Positions 33,125-41,876 of a stretch of DNA of 64,000 bases are shown piece by piece. The DNA is from an uncultured Tateyamaria sp. (GTDB taxonomy: Bacteria; Pseudomonadota; Alphaproteobacteria; Rhodobacterales; Rhodobacteraceae). Position 1 is the first letter of the stretch; each line of letters starts with the position of its first letter. The notes below the pieces were generated by a model that had not been told where the DNA came from, did no database searches, and was given only the letters and a program-made list of their open reading frames with translations. The stretch spans positions 310,001 through 374,000 of the forward strand of contig NZ_CANNCF010000001.1 in NCBI RefSeq assembly GCF_947503045.1, given 5' to 3'. A program made the position numbers and the translations under genes.

Positions 33125-33892
33125 CTAGCCGCCGGTTTCGTGATCCAACCTCTGACGCGCGATGTTCTCGTTGCTTTCGGCCTTTTTCTGGTCCTGCAGG
33201 GCGCGTTCCACATAGTCGAGATGCGTGTGCACCGCTGCCCGCGCCGCATCCGGATCACGGCTCTGAAGCGCGTCGTTGATGGCCCGGTGCTGGTCCAGCA
33301 GGGACTGGCGCGTGGTGCGCTGTTTGAACATGACCTGACGGTTGTAGAACACGCCGTCGCGCAGCAACTGGTACATCGAGCGCATCATGTGCAGCATGAT
33401 CACGTTGTGGCTCGCCTCGGTGATGGCCATGTGGAACTGCGCATCCAGCCGCGCCTCTTCATCGCTGTTGCGCTTGGGATGGGCGGCCTCCATCTTTTCG
33501 AACACGGTGTTGACCACGGCCAGATCCGTGTCCGAGGCCAGCCGCGCTGCCCGTTCGGCGGCCAGCCCTTCGAGGTCGCGGCGAAAGCTGAGATAGTCGA
33601 ACACCGCCTCGTCATGGCGCGCGAACAGCTCGGTCAGCGCGGGCGCAAAGGCCGAGCCCAGCACGTCGGCGACAAAGATCCCCGCACCCGGGCGGGTGGC
33701 CAGAAGGCCCCGTTCCTGCAGGGCACTGACGGCATCGCGCAAGGACGGGCGCGAGACGTTCATCCGCTCGGCCATCTCGCGTTCGGGCGGCAGCCGTTCA
33801 CCGGGGCGCAGGATGCCGCGCAGGATCAGCTGTTCGATCTGCCGGATCACGGCAGAAGAGAGTTTTTCGGGCTGCACGGGTCGAAAGGGCAT
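33125..33892 (-). CDS. GntR/FadR-family regulator (FCD domain)
   Basis: A 255-residue regulator. Winged helix at residues 8-70 (SSAVIRQIEQLILRGILRPGERLPPEREMAERMNVSRPSLRDAVSALQERGLL) and an FCD effector domain with the metal-site histidines in DAQFHMAITEASHNVIMLH and a late H in AAVHTHLDYV. These are pyruvate, lactate, glycolate or glucarate sensors in other bacteria (PdhR, LldR, GlcC). Start at 33892 fits the family. It stands alone; an operator-like palindrome lies just upstream, suggesting autoregulation. Confidence 0.88.
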   Translation of the reverse strand: MPFRPVQPEKLSSAVIRQIEQLILRGILRPGERLPPEREMAERMNVSRPSLRDAVSALQERGLLATRPGAGIFVADVLGSAFAPALTELFARHDEAVFDYLSFRRDLEGLAAERAARLASDTDLAVVNTVFEKMEAAHPKRNSDEEARLDAQFHMAITEASHNVIMLHMMRSMYQLLRDGVFYNRQVMFKQRTTRQSLLDQHRAINDALQSRDPDAARAAVHTHLDYVERALQDQKKAESNENIARQRLDHETGG

Positions 33893-33907
33893 CGGGGTTC
33901 CTAGATG

Positions 33908-33932
33908 AATTGGTAAAGTCATATGACCAATT
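33908..33932. promoter_or_regulatory. operator-like palindrome upstream of the FadR-type gene
   Basis: AATTGGT at 33908-33914 is inverted as ACCAATT at 33926-33932, and the centre holds the perfect palindrome GTCATATGAC (33918-33927). FadR-type sites are usually TGGTNNNACCA with a shorter spacer, so this could be two half-sites or one site with a different spacing. Confidence 0.5.
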
Positions 33933-33967
33933 CGTTTCGGGTGCAAATGCGACGCAGCCGTGTTGCA

Positions 33968-33984
33968 TTAAGCCCGTGTTAACC
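33968..33984 (+). promoter_or_regulatory. CtrA-type binding site
   Basis: TTAA-GCCCGTG-TTAACC fits the full CtrA consensus TTAA-N7-TTAAC, 23 nt before the ATG at 34007. Placement over the likely promoter suggests direct cell-cycle or CtrA-phosphorelay control of the lipoprotein gene. Confidence 0.6.
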
Positions 33985-34006
33985 AAGCTGCGCCAAGGCT
34001 GGGACC

Positions 34007-34417
34007 ATGCGAAAGTCTCTTGCCCTGTTCTCTTTTGTCTTTGCTGTCGCTTGCAACACCGCAGGTCCGCATTTTCGCGGCCTGCCTGCGACGACGGTGA
34101 CAGTGAATGGGTCGACCTTTGATGTCCGGGTGAACGGCAGGCTGGCCGAGGCGATCCGCACCAATCCCGAATACGCCCCCCGCTTTGGACCGATCCGCGA
34201 CCGTGCGGGCAAGGCGATGCAGATCGTGAGCGGCTGTGCCGTCAAGGAGGTGCGCGGCGATCAGGCACAGGCGACCGGAATCCTCGATTGCGGCAAGGGC
34301 GGACCTGCGCCGGACCGATTGAAGCCGCAGGGCGAATATGACTGCCTCACCCTCGATTCCCATATCAGCCCAGCCACGCACGAGCTTGTCCTTGATCTCG
34401 ATTGCACCCTGATTTGA
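34007..34417 (+). CDS. small lipoprotein, unknown
   Basis: A 136-residue protein with a lipoprotein signal MRKSLALFSFVFAVACNT (lipobox VAC at about residues 14-16). The rest is beta-rich (TTVTVNGSTFDVRVNG, AMQIVSGCAVKEVRGDQAQ, ATGILDCGKG, DCTLI) with several Cys, suggesting disulphides in the periplasm. Preceded by a CtrA site. No family recognised. Followed after 126 nt by smc. Confidence 0.7.
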   Translation: MRKSLALFSFVFAVACNTAGPHFRGLPATTVTVNGSTFDVRVNGRLAEAIRTNPEYAPRFGPIRDRAGKAMQIVSGCAVKEVRGDQAQATGILDCGKGGPAPDRLKPQGEYDCLTLDSHISPATHELVLDLDCTLI

Positions 34418-34543
34418 GCGGTTGATCGCAATATCTTGTGGATAAACTGCGTACTTGCGCTGATTGTGGTGACATCGCGTTGACTCGTGTAGGGTGTCCG
34501 GCCACTCTGTGACCCCAGAATGAGTTAACCAAACGGGTCGTGC

Positions 34544-37500
34544 GTGCGCTTTTCCAAACTGAGACTGACGGGGTTCAAATCCTTTGTTGATCCGACTGAT
34601 CTGATCATCGCGGATGGTCTGACGGGCGTGGTGGGCCCCAATGGATGTGGCAAATCCAACCTGCTGGAAGCGCTACGCTGGGTGATGGGCGAAAACCGCC
34701 CCACGGCGATGCGTGGCGGGGGTATGGAAGATGTGATCTTTGCCGGGGCCGCCACCCGCCCGGCGCGCAACTTCGCCGAAGTGTCGCTGCATATCGACAA
34801 CTCCGAGCGCCTTGCGCCGGCGGGTTTTAACGATGCGGATGCGCTGGATATCGTGCGCCGCATCACACGCGATGTGGGCAGTGCCTACAAGGCCGCCGGA
34901 AAGGATGTGCGCGCCCGCGATGTGCAGATGCTGTTTGCCGATGCCTCGACCGGGGCGCATTCGCCGGCCCTTGTCCGGCAGGGTCAGATCGCCGAGTTGA
35001 TCAATGCCAAACCCAAGAACCGTCGCCGCATACTGGAAGAGGCGGCGGGGATTTCGGGCCTCTATCAGCGCCGTCACGAGGCGGAGCTGAAGCTGAAAGG
35101 GGCTGAACAGAACCTGTCCCGCGTCGATGATGTGATTGAACAACTGGCGGCACAACTGTCGCAGCTCGCCCGGCAAGCCCGGCAGGCAGCGCGCTATCGC
35201 GAGATCGGCAATGAGTTGCGCCGCGCTGAGGGGCAGTTGCTGTATCGTCGCTGGCGTGAGGCGGATATCGCGCGCGGCGCGGCGGACGACGAATTGCGCG
35301 CCCGCACAACCGCTGCCGCACAGGCCGAGGCGATGGTGCGCGAGGCTGCCAAGGCCCGCCAGAGTGCCGAAGAGGCGCTGCCGCCCCTGCGCGAGGAGGA
35401 TGCCATTGCTGCCGCCGTTCTTCAGCGTCTTGCCGTGCAACGCGACACACTGAGCGATCAGGAAGCGCAGGCGGCCCAGACCATCGAGACGTTGAGCCAG
35501 CGCATCGCCCAACTGGCCCGCGATATCGAACGCGAGGGCGGGTTGAACCGCGATGCGGGCGACACGATTGAACGTCTGGAATGGGAGGCGGCCGAAATCG
35601 CCAAGGCCAGCGAGGGTCACGAAGACCTGCTGGAGGCTGCAGCCGTGGCGGCCCGCGAGGCCGGTCAGGTCTTGCAGGCCCGCGAGGCCGATCAGGGCGA
35701 CAAGACCGAAGACGTCGCCCGTCTGGCGGCGCGTCATGGCTCTGCCCAGCGGCTGCTGGAGGACAACCGCAAGGTCGAGCAACGCTCGGAATCCGAAGCC
35801 GTGAAGGCGCGCGAGGCGGTGGCGACCAGTCAGGCGGCCCTCGACAAGGCGGGCACGGATTTTGCGACCGCCCAAAGTGCTGTGGCACAAGCCGAGGCGA
35901 CGGCCCTGCGCGCGGATGAGACCCTGATTGCCGCAGAAGAGGCGCGCGCCGAAACGCAGGCCCGCGAGGCTGATGCCCGCGCCGAACGCTCCGAAGCCGA
36001 GGGCGAGATGAACGCCCTGCGCGCCGAGGCTGGCGCGCTCGCCAAGCTGGTCGAACGCGACACGGCCGAAGGTGGCCAGATCCTGGACCGGTTGCAGGTG
36101 CAGCAGGGCTTTGAAAAAGCCTTGGGCGCGGCGATGGCGGATGATCTGCGTGCCCCCGAAGTGGACGCTGATGGCCCGTCCGGATGGGCCATCTTGCCCG
36201 CCTATCACGAAGTGCAGCCTCTGCCCGAGGGCGTCACGCCACTGACGCAGCACGTGTCGGTGCCGGATGTGCTGAACCGCCGGATGAGCCAGATCGGCCT
36301 GTGCGATGCGGATGATGCGCCGCGTTTGCAACCCTTGCTGAAACCGGGTCAGCGCCTTGTTTCCCCCGAAGGTGACTTGTGGCGCTGGGACGGGTTCCGC
36401 GCCTGGGCCGAGGACGCGCCAAGTGCGGCCGCTTTGCGTCTGCAGCAGCTCAATCGGTTGGAAGAGCTGAAACAATCGCTGGAACGGGCGACGGCCCATG
36501 CGGATGGCGCGCGACAGGCCCATGAGGCCTTGACGCAGCGACTGACCGAGCTGACCGAGGCCGACAAACAAGCCCGCCATGCGCGCCGCGAGGCCGACCG
36601 GATGGTGGCCGAGGCCGCACGTGCCCTGAGCCGGGCCGAAGCGGATCGCAATCTGGCAGCGGGTCGCCTGGAGTCGCTTGGTCTGGCCGTGACCCGCCAC
36701 GAAGAGGACGCGATGGCGGCGCGCACCCGCGTGGCCGAGGCCGAAGCCGCCCTTGCCGATCTGCCTGACCTCGACACCGCGCGTGCCGAGGTCGAGGATC
36801 TGCGCATGACGGTCGAGGCCTCGCGTATCATGATGATGTCGCGCCGGTCCGCCCATGACGATCTGCGCCGCACCGGCGAGGCGCGCACCAAGCGTGCCCA
36901 GGAGATCACCAAGGAGATCAGCGGCTGGCGCCACCGCCTTGAAACGGCGGAAAAGCGCAGTGCGGAATTGGTCGAGCGCAAAACCGCCTCGGAGACCGAA
37001 CTGGCGCTGGCCGAAGCCGCCCCAGCCGAACTGGCCGCAAAACGCGATGCGTTGGGGCAAGAGATTGCCGTCGCTGAATCGCGTCGGGCCGAGGCCAACA
37101 ACGCGCTGTCCGGGGCCGAGGGGCATTTGCGCGAGACCACGCGGCAAGAGCGCGAGGCTGAACGTCTGGCTTCTGAGGCCCGCGAGGCCCGTGCCCGGTC
37201 GGAGGCCCGCGCCGAGGCCGCCCGCGAAACCGTGGCCATCGCCGCCGAGCGGATCGCGGATGATCAGCAGATGACGCCAAACCAGTTGTTGAATGCATTG
37301 GATGTGAACCCGGACCAGATGCCCGCTGCGGGCGCATTGGAGGCGGACGTGAACCGCCTCAAACGCCAGCGCGACGCGTTGGGTGCCGTCAACCTGCGCG
37401 CAGAGGAAGACGCCAAGGAGGTGCAGGTCGAACATGACGGGCTGGTGTCGGAAAAGGCGGACCTTGAGGAAGCGATCAAGACCCTGCGCAGCGGCATCGC

Positions 37501-37999
37501 CAGCCTGAACCGCGAGGGGCGCGAGCGGTTGCTGACGGCCTTTGAACAGGTCAACTCGAACTTTTCGTTGCTGTTTACCCACCTCTTTGGCGGCGGCGAG
37601 GCGAATTTGGTCATGGTCGAAAGCGACGACCCGCTTGAGGCCGGTCTTGAGATCATGTGCCAGCCGCCGGGCAAGAAGCTGAGCACGCTGAGCTTGCTGA
37701 GCGGGGGGGAACAGACGCTGACGGCCATGGCGCTGATTTTTGCCGTTTTCCTCGCCAATCCGGCCCCGATCTGCGTGCTGGACGAGGTCGACGCGCCGCT
37801 GGATGATGCCAACGTGACCCGGTTCTGTGACCTGCTGGATGAGATGTGCCGCCGCACCGACACGCGGTTTTTGATCATCACCCACCACGCGGTGACCATG
37901 GCCCGCATGGATCGTCTGTTTGGCGTGACCATGGCCGAACAGGGCGTCAGCCAGCTGGTGTCGGTGGATCTGAAAAAGGCGGAGACGCTGGTGGCGTAA
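34544..37999 (+). CDS. smc: chromosome partition protein Smc
   Basis: A 1151-residue SMC ATPase. Walker A is VVGPNGCGKSNLLEALRWVMGE (about residues 28-48); long coiled coils run to the hinge (around 530-640, GPSGWAILPAYHEVQPLPE... VPDVLNRRMSQIGL); the second coil returns to the signature LSLLSGGEQTLTAMALIFAVF and Walker B ICVLDEVDAPLDDANVTRF. Smc with ScpA/ScpB organises and segregates the chromosome. The start is GTG. No scpA/B in the window. Confidence 0.96.
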   Translation: MRFSKLRLTGFKSFVDPTDLIIADGLTGVVGPNGCGKSNLLEALRWVMGENRPTAMRGGGMEDVIFAGAATRPARNFAEVSLHIDNSERLAPAGFNDADALDIVRRITRDVGSAYKAAGKDVRARDVQMLFADASTGAHSPALVRQGQIAELINAKPKNRRRILEEAAGISGLYQRRHEAELKLKGAEQNLSRVDDVIEQLAAQLSQLARQARQAARYREIGNELRRAEGQLLYRRWREADIARGAADDELRARTTAAAQAEAMVREAAKARQSAEEALPPLREEDAIAAAVLQRLAVQRDTLSDQEAQAAQTIETLSQRIAQLARDIEREGGLNRDAGDTIERLEWEAAEIAKASEGHEDLLEAAAVAAREAGQVLQAREADQGDKTEDVARLAARHGSAQRLLEDNRKVEQRSESEAVKAREAVATSQAALDKAGTDFATAQSAVAQAEATALRADETLIAAEEARAETQAREADARAERSEAEGEMNALRAEAGALAKLVERDTAEGGQILDRLQVQQGFEKALGAAMADDLRAPEVDADGPSGWAILPAYHEVQPLPEGVTPLTQHVSVPDVLNRRMSQIGLCDADDAPRLQPLLKPGQRLVSPEGDLWRWDGFRAWAEDAPSAAALRLQQLNRLEELKQSLERATAHADGARQAHEALTQRLTELTEADKQARHARREADRMVAEAARALSRAEADRNLAAGRLESLGLAVTRHEEDAMAARTRVAEAEAALADLPDLDTARAEVEDLRMTVEASRIMMMSRRSAHDDLRRTGEARTKRAQEITKEISGWRHRLETAEKRSAELVERKTASETELALAEAAPAELAAKRDALGQEIAVAESRRAEANNALSGAEGHLRETTRQEREAERLASEAREARARSEARAEAARETVAIAAERIADDQQMTPNQLLNALDVNPDQMPAAGALEADVNRLKRQRDALGAVNLRAEEDAKEVQVEHDGLVSEKADLEEAIKTLRSGIASLNREGRERLLTAFEQVNSNFSLLFTHLFGGGEANLVMVESDDPLEAGLEIMCQPPGKKLSTLSLLSGGEQTLTAMALIFAVFLANPAPICVLDEVDAPLDDANVTRFCDLLDEMCRRTDTRFLIITHHAVTMARMDRLFGVTMAEQGVSQLVSVDLKKAETLVA

Positions 38000-38055
38000 G
38001 GCGCGTTCCGCGGAAGCGATTCGAATTGAATAAATCTTTACCCAATACGTCTGAA

Positions 38056-38078
38056 CCGTGGCTCATCCCGAGCCACGG
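38056..38078 (+). other. perfect hairpin just upstream of a Shine-Dalgarno, after smc
   Basis: CCGTGGCTC at 38056-38064 pairs fully with GAGCCACGG at 38070-38078, loop ATCCC, and AAGGAGG follows at once (38079-38085). No T-run, so it is not a simple terminator for smc; it may guard the ribosome site of the mini-gene. Confidence 0.5.
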
Positions 38079-38093
38079 AAGGAGGTGATTGAC

Positions 38094-38183
38094 CTGAGTG
38101 ACAGAAACTATCGAAAATGGATGGTGGCCATTGTCATCGCGATGCTTTGCCATCATTCGCCTCTTGATCGGGATATGACCTGA
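38094..38183 (+). CDS. possible 29-residue hydrophobic peptide
   Basis: After AGGAGG (38080-38085) a frame starting CTG at 38094 reads LSDRNYRKWMVAIVIAMLCH then HSPLDRDMT and stops; GTG at 38085 or ATG at 38121 are other possible starts. It has a basic N-terminus and one short hydrophobic segment, like small membrane peptides or type I toxins. Length and unusual start keep confidence low. Confidence 0.25.
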   Translation: MSDRNYRKWMVAIVIAMLCHHSPLDRDMT

Positions 38184-38191
38184 AAAAGAGT

Positions 38192-38221
38192 GACCCGGCA
38201 GAGTAGCAGCTCTGCCGGGTC
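38192..38221 (-). terminator. strong hairpin, terminator for the transglycosylase gene
   Basis: GACCCGGCAGAG at 38192-38203 pairs perfectly with CTCTGCCGGGTC at 38210-38221 (12 bp, six-base loop). On the minus strand TCTTTTTC follows, suiting an intrinsic terminator for the gene at 38306-39478. Confidence 0.75.
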
Positions 38222-38305
38222 GTCTGTTCGGTGACTGCACTGAACGGAACTATCGGTGCTCGGAATACAGTCCAAACCTTACCAAATTACAAACGTGGAA
38301 CGCGC

Positions 38306-39478
38306 TCAAAGCCGATCCAGCAACGCTCGCGTGGGCCATGCATCCGCTGCCAGCCCCAGCCGTTTCTGTTCGGCCTGCACCGCTGCGCGGGTGCCCGCGC
38401 CAAGGATGCCGTCAATCTTGCCTACATCATATCCACGCGCCTGCAGCCGGGTCTGCAGTCGCTTCATCTGGTCTGGTCCCAGCCCGGCATCGGGGTTGCC
38501 TGCGTCATAGACCGGCGCCCCTGCCAGTCGGGTGGCGAAATAGGCGGCTGTCAGAACGTAGGTAAAAGACTGGTTCCACTCGAAATATACATTGAAGTTC
38601 GGATAGGCGAGAAAGGCGGGCCCCTTGTGCCCCTGTGGCAGGATCAGCGAGGCGGGCAGGTTTGCCAGCCTGCCATTGCGCGCGCGCACGCCAAGGGCTT
38701 GCCATTCGCTTGTCGCTTTAGTCGTGCCAAGGCCACTCAGCGACCAGTCCATCTGGGCGGGCACCGTCACCTCTTGCAACCATGGCTGCCCGGCTTGCCA
38801 GCCCAGATGCTGCAGCATCTTGCCGCCTGACATCAACGCGTCAGGAGCGGATGTCTTGAGCCGCACCGCCCCGTCGCCGTCCCCGTCGACGCCGTTGATC
38901 AGGATGTCCTGCGGCAGCATCTGCACCATGCCGATTTCCCCGGCCCATGCCCCCGTCGTGCGGCGCGGATCGAACCCGCCTTGGGCGAAAAGTTCCATCG
39001 CGGCAAAGACCTGCGGGCGGAACAGTTCGGGTCTGCGACAATCATGGGCGAGGGTGACGAGGGCGTTGGCGGTGTTGAAATCCCCTTGAAACGCGCCGTA
39101 ATCCGTCTCGAACGCCCAAAAGGCGAGCAACACGTGCCGGTCCACGCCGTAGCGCTGTTCGATCCGGTCGAAAATGCCATCGTAGGTGCGCGCATTGGCC
39201 CGACCCGCATTGACGCGGTTTTGCGAGATCAGACGGCGGGAAAAGTCGATGAAAGGGCGCTGGAACACGCCTTGTGCCCGGTCCGCACGCAGCACTTTGG
39301 GATCACTCTTGACGCCCGACAGGAACGTGTCGACGGTGGATTTGGAGATGCCACGGGAAACCGCCTCGCTGGCCAGCCCGGCCTTGAATGCGGAAAACGA
39401 GCCGCCACATTGCGCCTGCGCGCCGGCGGGCAGCACAATGGCCACGCACAGCGCCGACAGATTTTTCAATATACCCAT
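38306..39478 (-). CDS. lytic murein transglycosylase (MltB-like) with peptidoglycan-binding end
   Basis: A 390-residue periplasmic enzyme. Signal peptide MGILKNLSALCVAIVLPAGAQA; the SLT/MltB catalytic region includes RYGVDRHVLLAFWAFETDYGAFQGDFNTANALVTLA with the catalytic glutamate (FETDYG) and the IGMVQMLPQDI motif; a C-terminal PG-binding_1 domain is MKRLQTRLQARGYDVGKIDGILGAGTRAAVQAEQKRLG. It cuts peptidoglycan to anhydro-muropeptides. Its start overlaps the cbiB stop by 13 nt. Confidence 0.9.
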   Translation of the reverse strand: MGILKNLSALCVAIVLPAGAQAQCGGSFSAFKAGLASEAVSRGISKSTVDTFLSGVKSDPKVLRADRAQGVFQRPFIDFSRRLISQNRVNAGRANARTYDGIFDRIEQRYGVDRHVLLAFWAFETDYGAFQGDFNTANALVTLAHDCRRPELFRPQVFAAMELFAQGGFDPRRTTGAWAGEIGMVQMLPQDILINGVDGDGDGAVRLKTSAPDALMSGGKMLQHLGWQAGQPWLQEVTVPAQMDWSLSGLGTTKATSEWQALGVRARNGRLANLPASLILPQGHKGPAFLAYPNFNVYFEWNQSFTYVLTAAYFATRLAGAPVYDAGNPDAGLGPDQMKRLQTRLQARGYDVGKIDGILGAGTRAAVQAEQKRLGLAADAWPTRALLDRL

Positions 39479-40386
39479 ACCAATCCCCCGATACCCACAC
39501 AGATGGCCACACTCAGCCCCCATGCTTTCCATACGATTGCGATGGCGGCGTCAATGTCGGGTGGGCCAAGATCGCGTCGTCCCGCGCCATTGACCCAGGC
39601 CAGATCGCGGACCTGCCCGTGATAGCTGCGCGGTCCGGCAAGCGCGATGTCGAGCGTGTAGGCCATCGCCGCCTCGGGCCATCCGGCATTGGGTGAGCGA
39701 TGCAGGCGGGCGTCGCGTTGCGCGTTGCCAAGCTGGCTGGTGCTGCGCCCCACGAGCGCAATCAGCAATGCCGTCAGCCGCGCGGGCACCCAGTTCAGAA
39801 CATCATCCAGACGTGCCGCCGCCCAACCAAATTCCGTGTGGCGCGGGGTCAGGTAGCCGATCATGCTGTCTGCCGTGTTCACCACCTTGTAGATCGCGAT
39901 GCCCGGCAGGCCCGCGATCAGAAACAAGAAGGCAGGGGCGATGACGCCGTCGCTGAAATTCTCCGACAGGCTTTCGATGGCAGAGCGGGAGGTGGCCGAG
40001 GCGTCAGAGGTGGAGACGTCGCGGCTGACGATTTGTGCAACGGCATGGCGCCCCGCTTCGTCCGATTGGCGCAGGCCGGATGCTACGGCAGCCACGTGCT
40101 GAACCAGTGATCGTTGCGCCAAAAGGATCGCGGCGGCGATGATGCTGACAACGGGACCAAGCTGTTGCAAGACCCAGCCTAGGCCTCCGGCGCCGCTCAC
40201 GAGGATCAGCACGGCCAACACGCCTTTGAGCCGTTGTGACGCACCGCCGTTCAGGGCCCGATCCAGCCCCGCAACTGCGCGTCCCATCAGCACGGCAGGG
40301 TGGGGCAGACGCGCCCACAGCCAGCGCGGTTCGCCCATCAGTGCGTCCAGCGATAACGCGAGGGCAAGAAAGATCGCGCCGTTCAA
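39466..40386 (-). CDS. cbiB: adenosylcobinamide-phosphate synthase CbiB/CobD
   Basis: A 306-residue membrane enzyme joining (R)-1-amino-2-propanol phosphate to adenosylcobyric acid in cobalamin synthesis. Family marks: LALSLDALMGEPRWLWARLPHPAVLMGRAV at the N-terminus, IVSRDVSTSDASATSRSAIESLSENFSDGVIAPAFLFLIAGLPGIAIYKVVNTADSMIGY in the middle, and GWPEAAMAYTL. Start is TTG at 40386, overlapping the cobC stop (TTTGA); the frame continues upstream but family similarity begins here. Confidence 0.92.
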   Translation of the reverse strand: MNGAIFLALALSLDALMGEPRWLWARLPHPAVLMGRAVAGLDRALNGGASQRLKGVLAVLILVSGAGGLGWVLQQLGPVVSIIAAAILLAQRSLVQHVAAVASGLRQSDEAGRHAVAQIVSRDVSTSDASATSRSAIESLSENFSDGVIAPAFLFLIAGLPGIAIYKVVNTADSMIGYLTPRHTEFGWAAARLDDVLNWVPARLTALLIALVGRSTSQLGNAQRDARLHRSPNAGWPEAAMAYTLDIALAGPRSYHGQVRDLAWVNGAGRRDLGPPDIDAAIAIVWKAWGLSVAICVGIGGLVWVY

Positions 40387-41327
40387 AGGGCCGCCTCTAG
40401 CCGGTCCCAGCCATCGGGTCCGGGCAGTCCCAGCCTGATCCAGTTGTCGGCATAGGGAAAGATACGCGACCAGATGTGGTGCTGCGCCAACCTGTCTTGC
40501 CACGCATTGGCATCATCGACGCGGTAGAGCCGGAACAGAGTCGTCCCGCCCAAGAGTGCCGCGCCGTGTTGGCACACCATGGCGTCCAGCCGCACAGTGT
40601 CAGCCGCAAGGCGGCTGCGCGTCTGATCGGCCCAGGTGGGGTCGTTGAGGGCGCGCGCGCCGATGTCGAGCGCGACGCCTGACACGGGCCATGGGCCCAG
40701 CATGTCCCTGAGCCGTGCGATCAAGGCCGGGTCTCCGATGGCAAAGCCGAGCCGTACACCGGCCAGTCCCCAGAATTTGCCGAAACTTTTCAGCACTATT
40801 CTGCCGGGCTGCGCGGCATGTGCGATCAGGCTGCGATCTGGAGCCACGTCACAAAAGCTTTCATCGATGATGCAGAGCGGTGTGGTGAGATCCTGTTCCG
40901 ACCACATTCGTCCATCGGGATTGTTGGGATGCACAAGCACCTGCCCCTGCGCCGCGCCTTCCGAGTGCACCTGCCAGTCATGCTGGGCAAAGCTGGCGGC
41001 GTGTTCGTTATATGTCGGCGCGGGAATGGACACGGTTGCGGGCGCGGCCAGGCGCGGGATTTGGGCGATCAATGCCGACGCACCCGGTGCGGCGAGAATC
41101 TCCGCACTTTCGGGGACATGCCAGAAGGTCCGGGCGGCCTGAGTGAGGTCTGCGGCCATTTGCGTGTCGGGCAGCGCGGTCCAGGCATCGGCAGAAAGCG
41201 CGGGAAAGGGATAGGGGACAGGGTTGATTCCGGTCGACAAATCGAGCCATTCGGCGCGACTGCCCCCGAAGGTTTTGATCGCAGCATCCAGTCCGCCGCC
41301 GTGATCGCGTTGTGAGGCCAAATGCAA
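40383..41327 (-). CDS. cobC: threonine-phosphate decarboxylase-like aminotransferase CobC
   Basis: A 314-residue class I/II PLP enzyme making the aminopropanol phosphate for cobalamin. Typical opening RDHGGGLDAAI and LDLSTGINPVPYPFP; PLP aspartate region VHPNNPDGR, CIIDESFCDV, and the Schiff-base lysine in VLKSFGKFWGLAGVRLGF. The start could be TTG at 41327 or at 41321 (the second is better spaced from AGGAG). Coupled to cbiB; the two act in consecutive steps. Confidence 0.9.
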   Translation of the reverse strand: MHLASQRDHGGGLDAAIKTFGGSRAEWLDLSTGINPVPYPFPALSADAWTALPDTQMAADLTQAARTFWHVPESAEILAAPGASALIAQIPRLAAPATVSIPAPTYNEHAASFAQHDWQVHSEGAAQGQVLVHPNNPDGRMWSEQDLTTPLCIIDESFCDVAPDRSLIAHAAQPGRIVLKSFGKFWGLAGVRLGFAIGDPALIARLRDMLGPWPVSGVALDIGARALNDPTWADQTRSRLAADTVRLDAMVCQHGAALLGGTTLFRLYRVDDANAWQDRLAQHHIWSRIFPYADNWIRLGLPGPDGWDRLEAAL

Positions 41328-41434
41328 GGCTCCTGATCAATTTGTGCCAAAATAGGCGATTTTGCGCCCGCAAAGAGCGGATAACCGCGTGAAAGACAAG
41401 CCAATGCGCTAGCGTTAAGCTATTAAGCCGGTCA

Positions 41435-41449
41435 TTAACGAATTGTTAA
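41435..41449 (+). promoter_or_regulatory. CtrA-type binding site before the receiver gene
   Basis: TTAA-CGAATTG-TTAA fits TTAA-N7-TTAA, 59 nt before the ATG at 41508. Two further TTAA half-sites stand at 41415 and 41423, so the region is rich in possible CtrA contacts. Confidence 0.55.
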
Positions 41450-41507
41450 GAGAATACGCGACACTAACAGAGAATGGAGCCTGAAGTCTGCTGGCTCTGG
41501 AGAGACC

Positions 41508-41867
41508 ATGAAAGTTTTGATCGTAGAAAGCCGACCCGAGCTAGGCATGCTTTGGACGCGCCACCTTGAAAGGCAGGGCTATGCTGTGACGCAGGCCCAT
41601 GACCAGGATGATGCGGTTGCGCATTTGTCCACCGATCAGGCTGATATTATCGTTCTCGATCTTGTCCTGAAACAGGGCAGCGCGCTGGCCGTGGCGGATT
41701 TTGCAAGCTACCGCCATCCCGATGCACGGGTCATTTTTGTGACCGATACGACCTTTTTTTCAGACGGTTCGATCTTTAACCACGCCAGCAATGCCTGCGC
41801 ATTCTTGCCAGCAGGCACCCCGCCCGAAGACCTGGCGGCGATGGTGGCACATTACGGCGGGCACTAG
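41508..41867 (+). CDS. single-domain response-regulator receiver, divergent
   Basis: A 119-residue CheY-like receiver without output domain. The acidic start is VESRPE (Glu7, Ser8 where many have two acids), the phospho-acceptor is Asp51 in IIVLDLVL, and the Thr switch is in FVTDT (Thr79). The invariant Lys before proline is missing: CAFLPAG (Leu100-Pro101) replaces KP. This may weaken or change phosphorylation. A CtrA box precedes it. It could be a scaffold or inhibitor in a phosphorelay rather than a normal CheY. Confidence 0.75.
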   Translation: MKVLIVESRPELGMLWTRHLERQGYAVTQAHDQDDAVAHLSTDQADIIVLDLVLKQGSALAVADFASYRHPDARVIFVTDTTFFSDGSIFNHASNACAFLPAGTPPEDLAAMVAHYGGH

Positions 41868-41876
41868 GCCCGCGCT

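Noticed and set aside
34673-37888. A very long open frame (about 1070 codons) antisense to smc
   Set aside because: GC-rich genes with strong third-position bias give long open antisense frames. Smc is certain from its ATPase motifs, and the antisense translation has no domain pattern.
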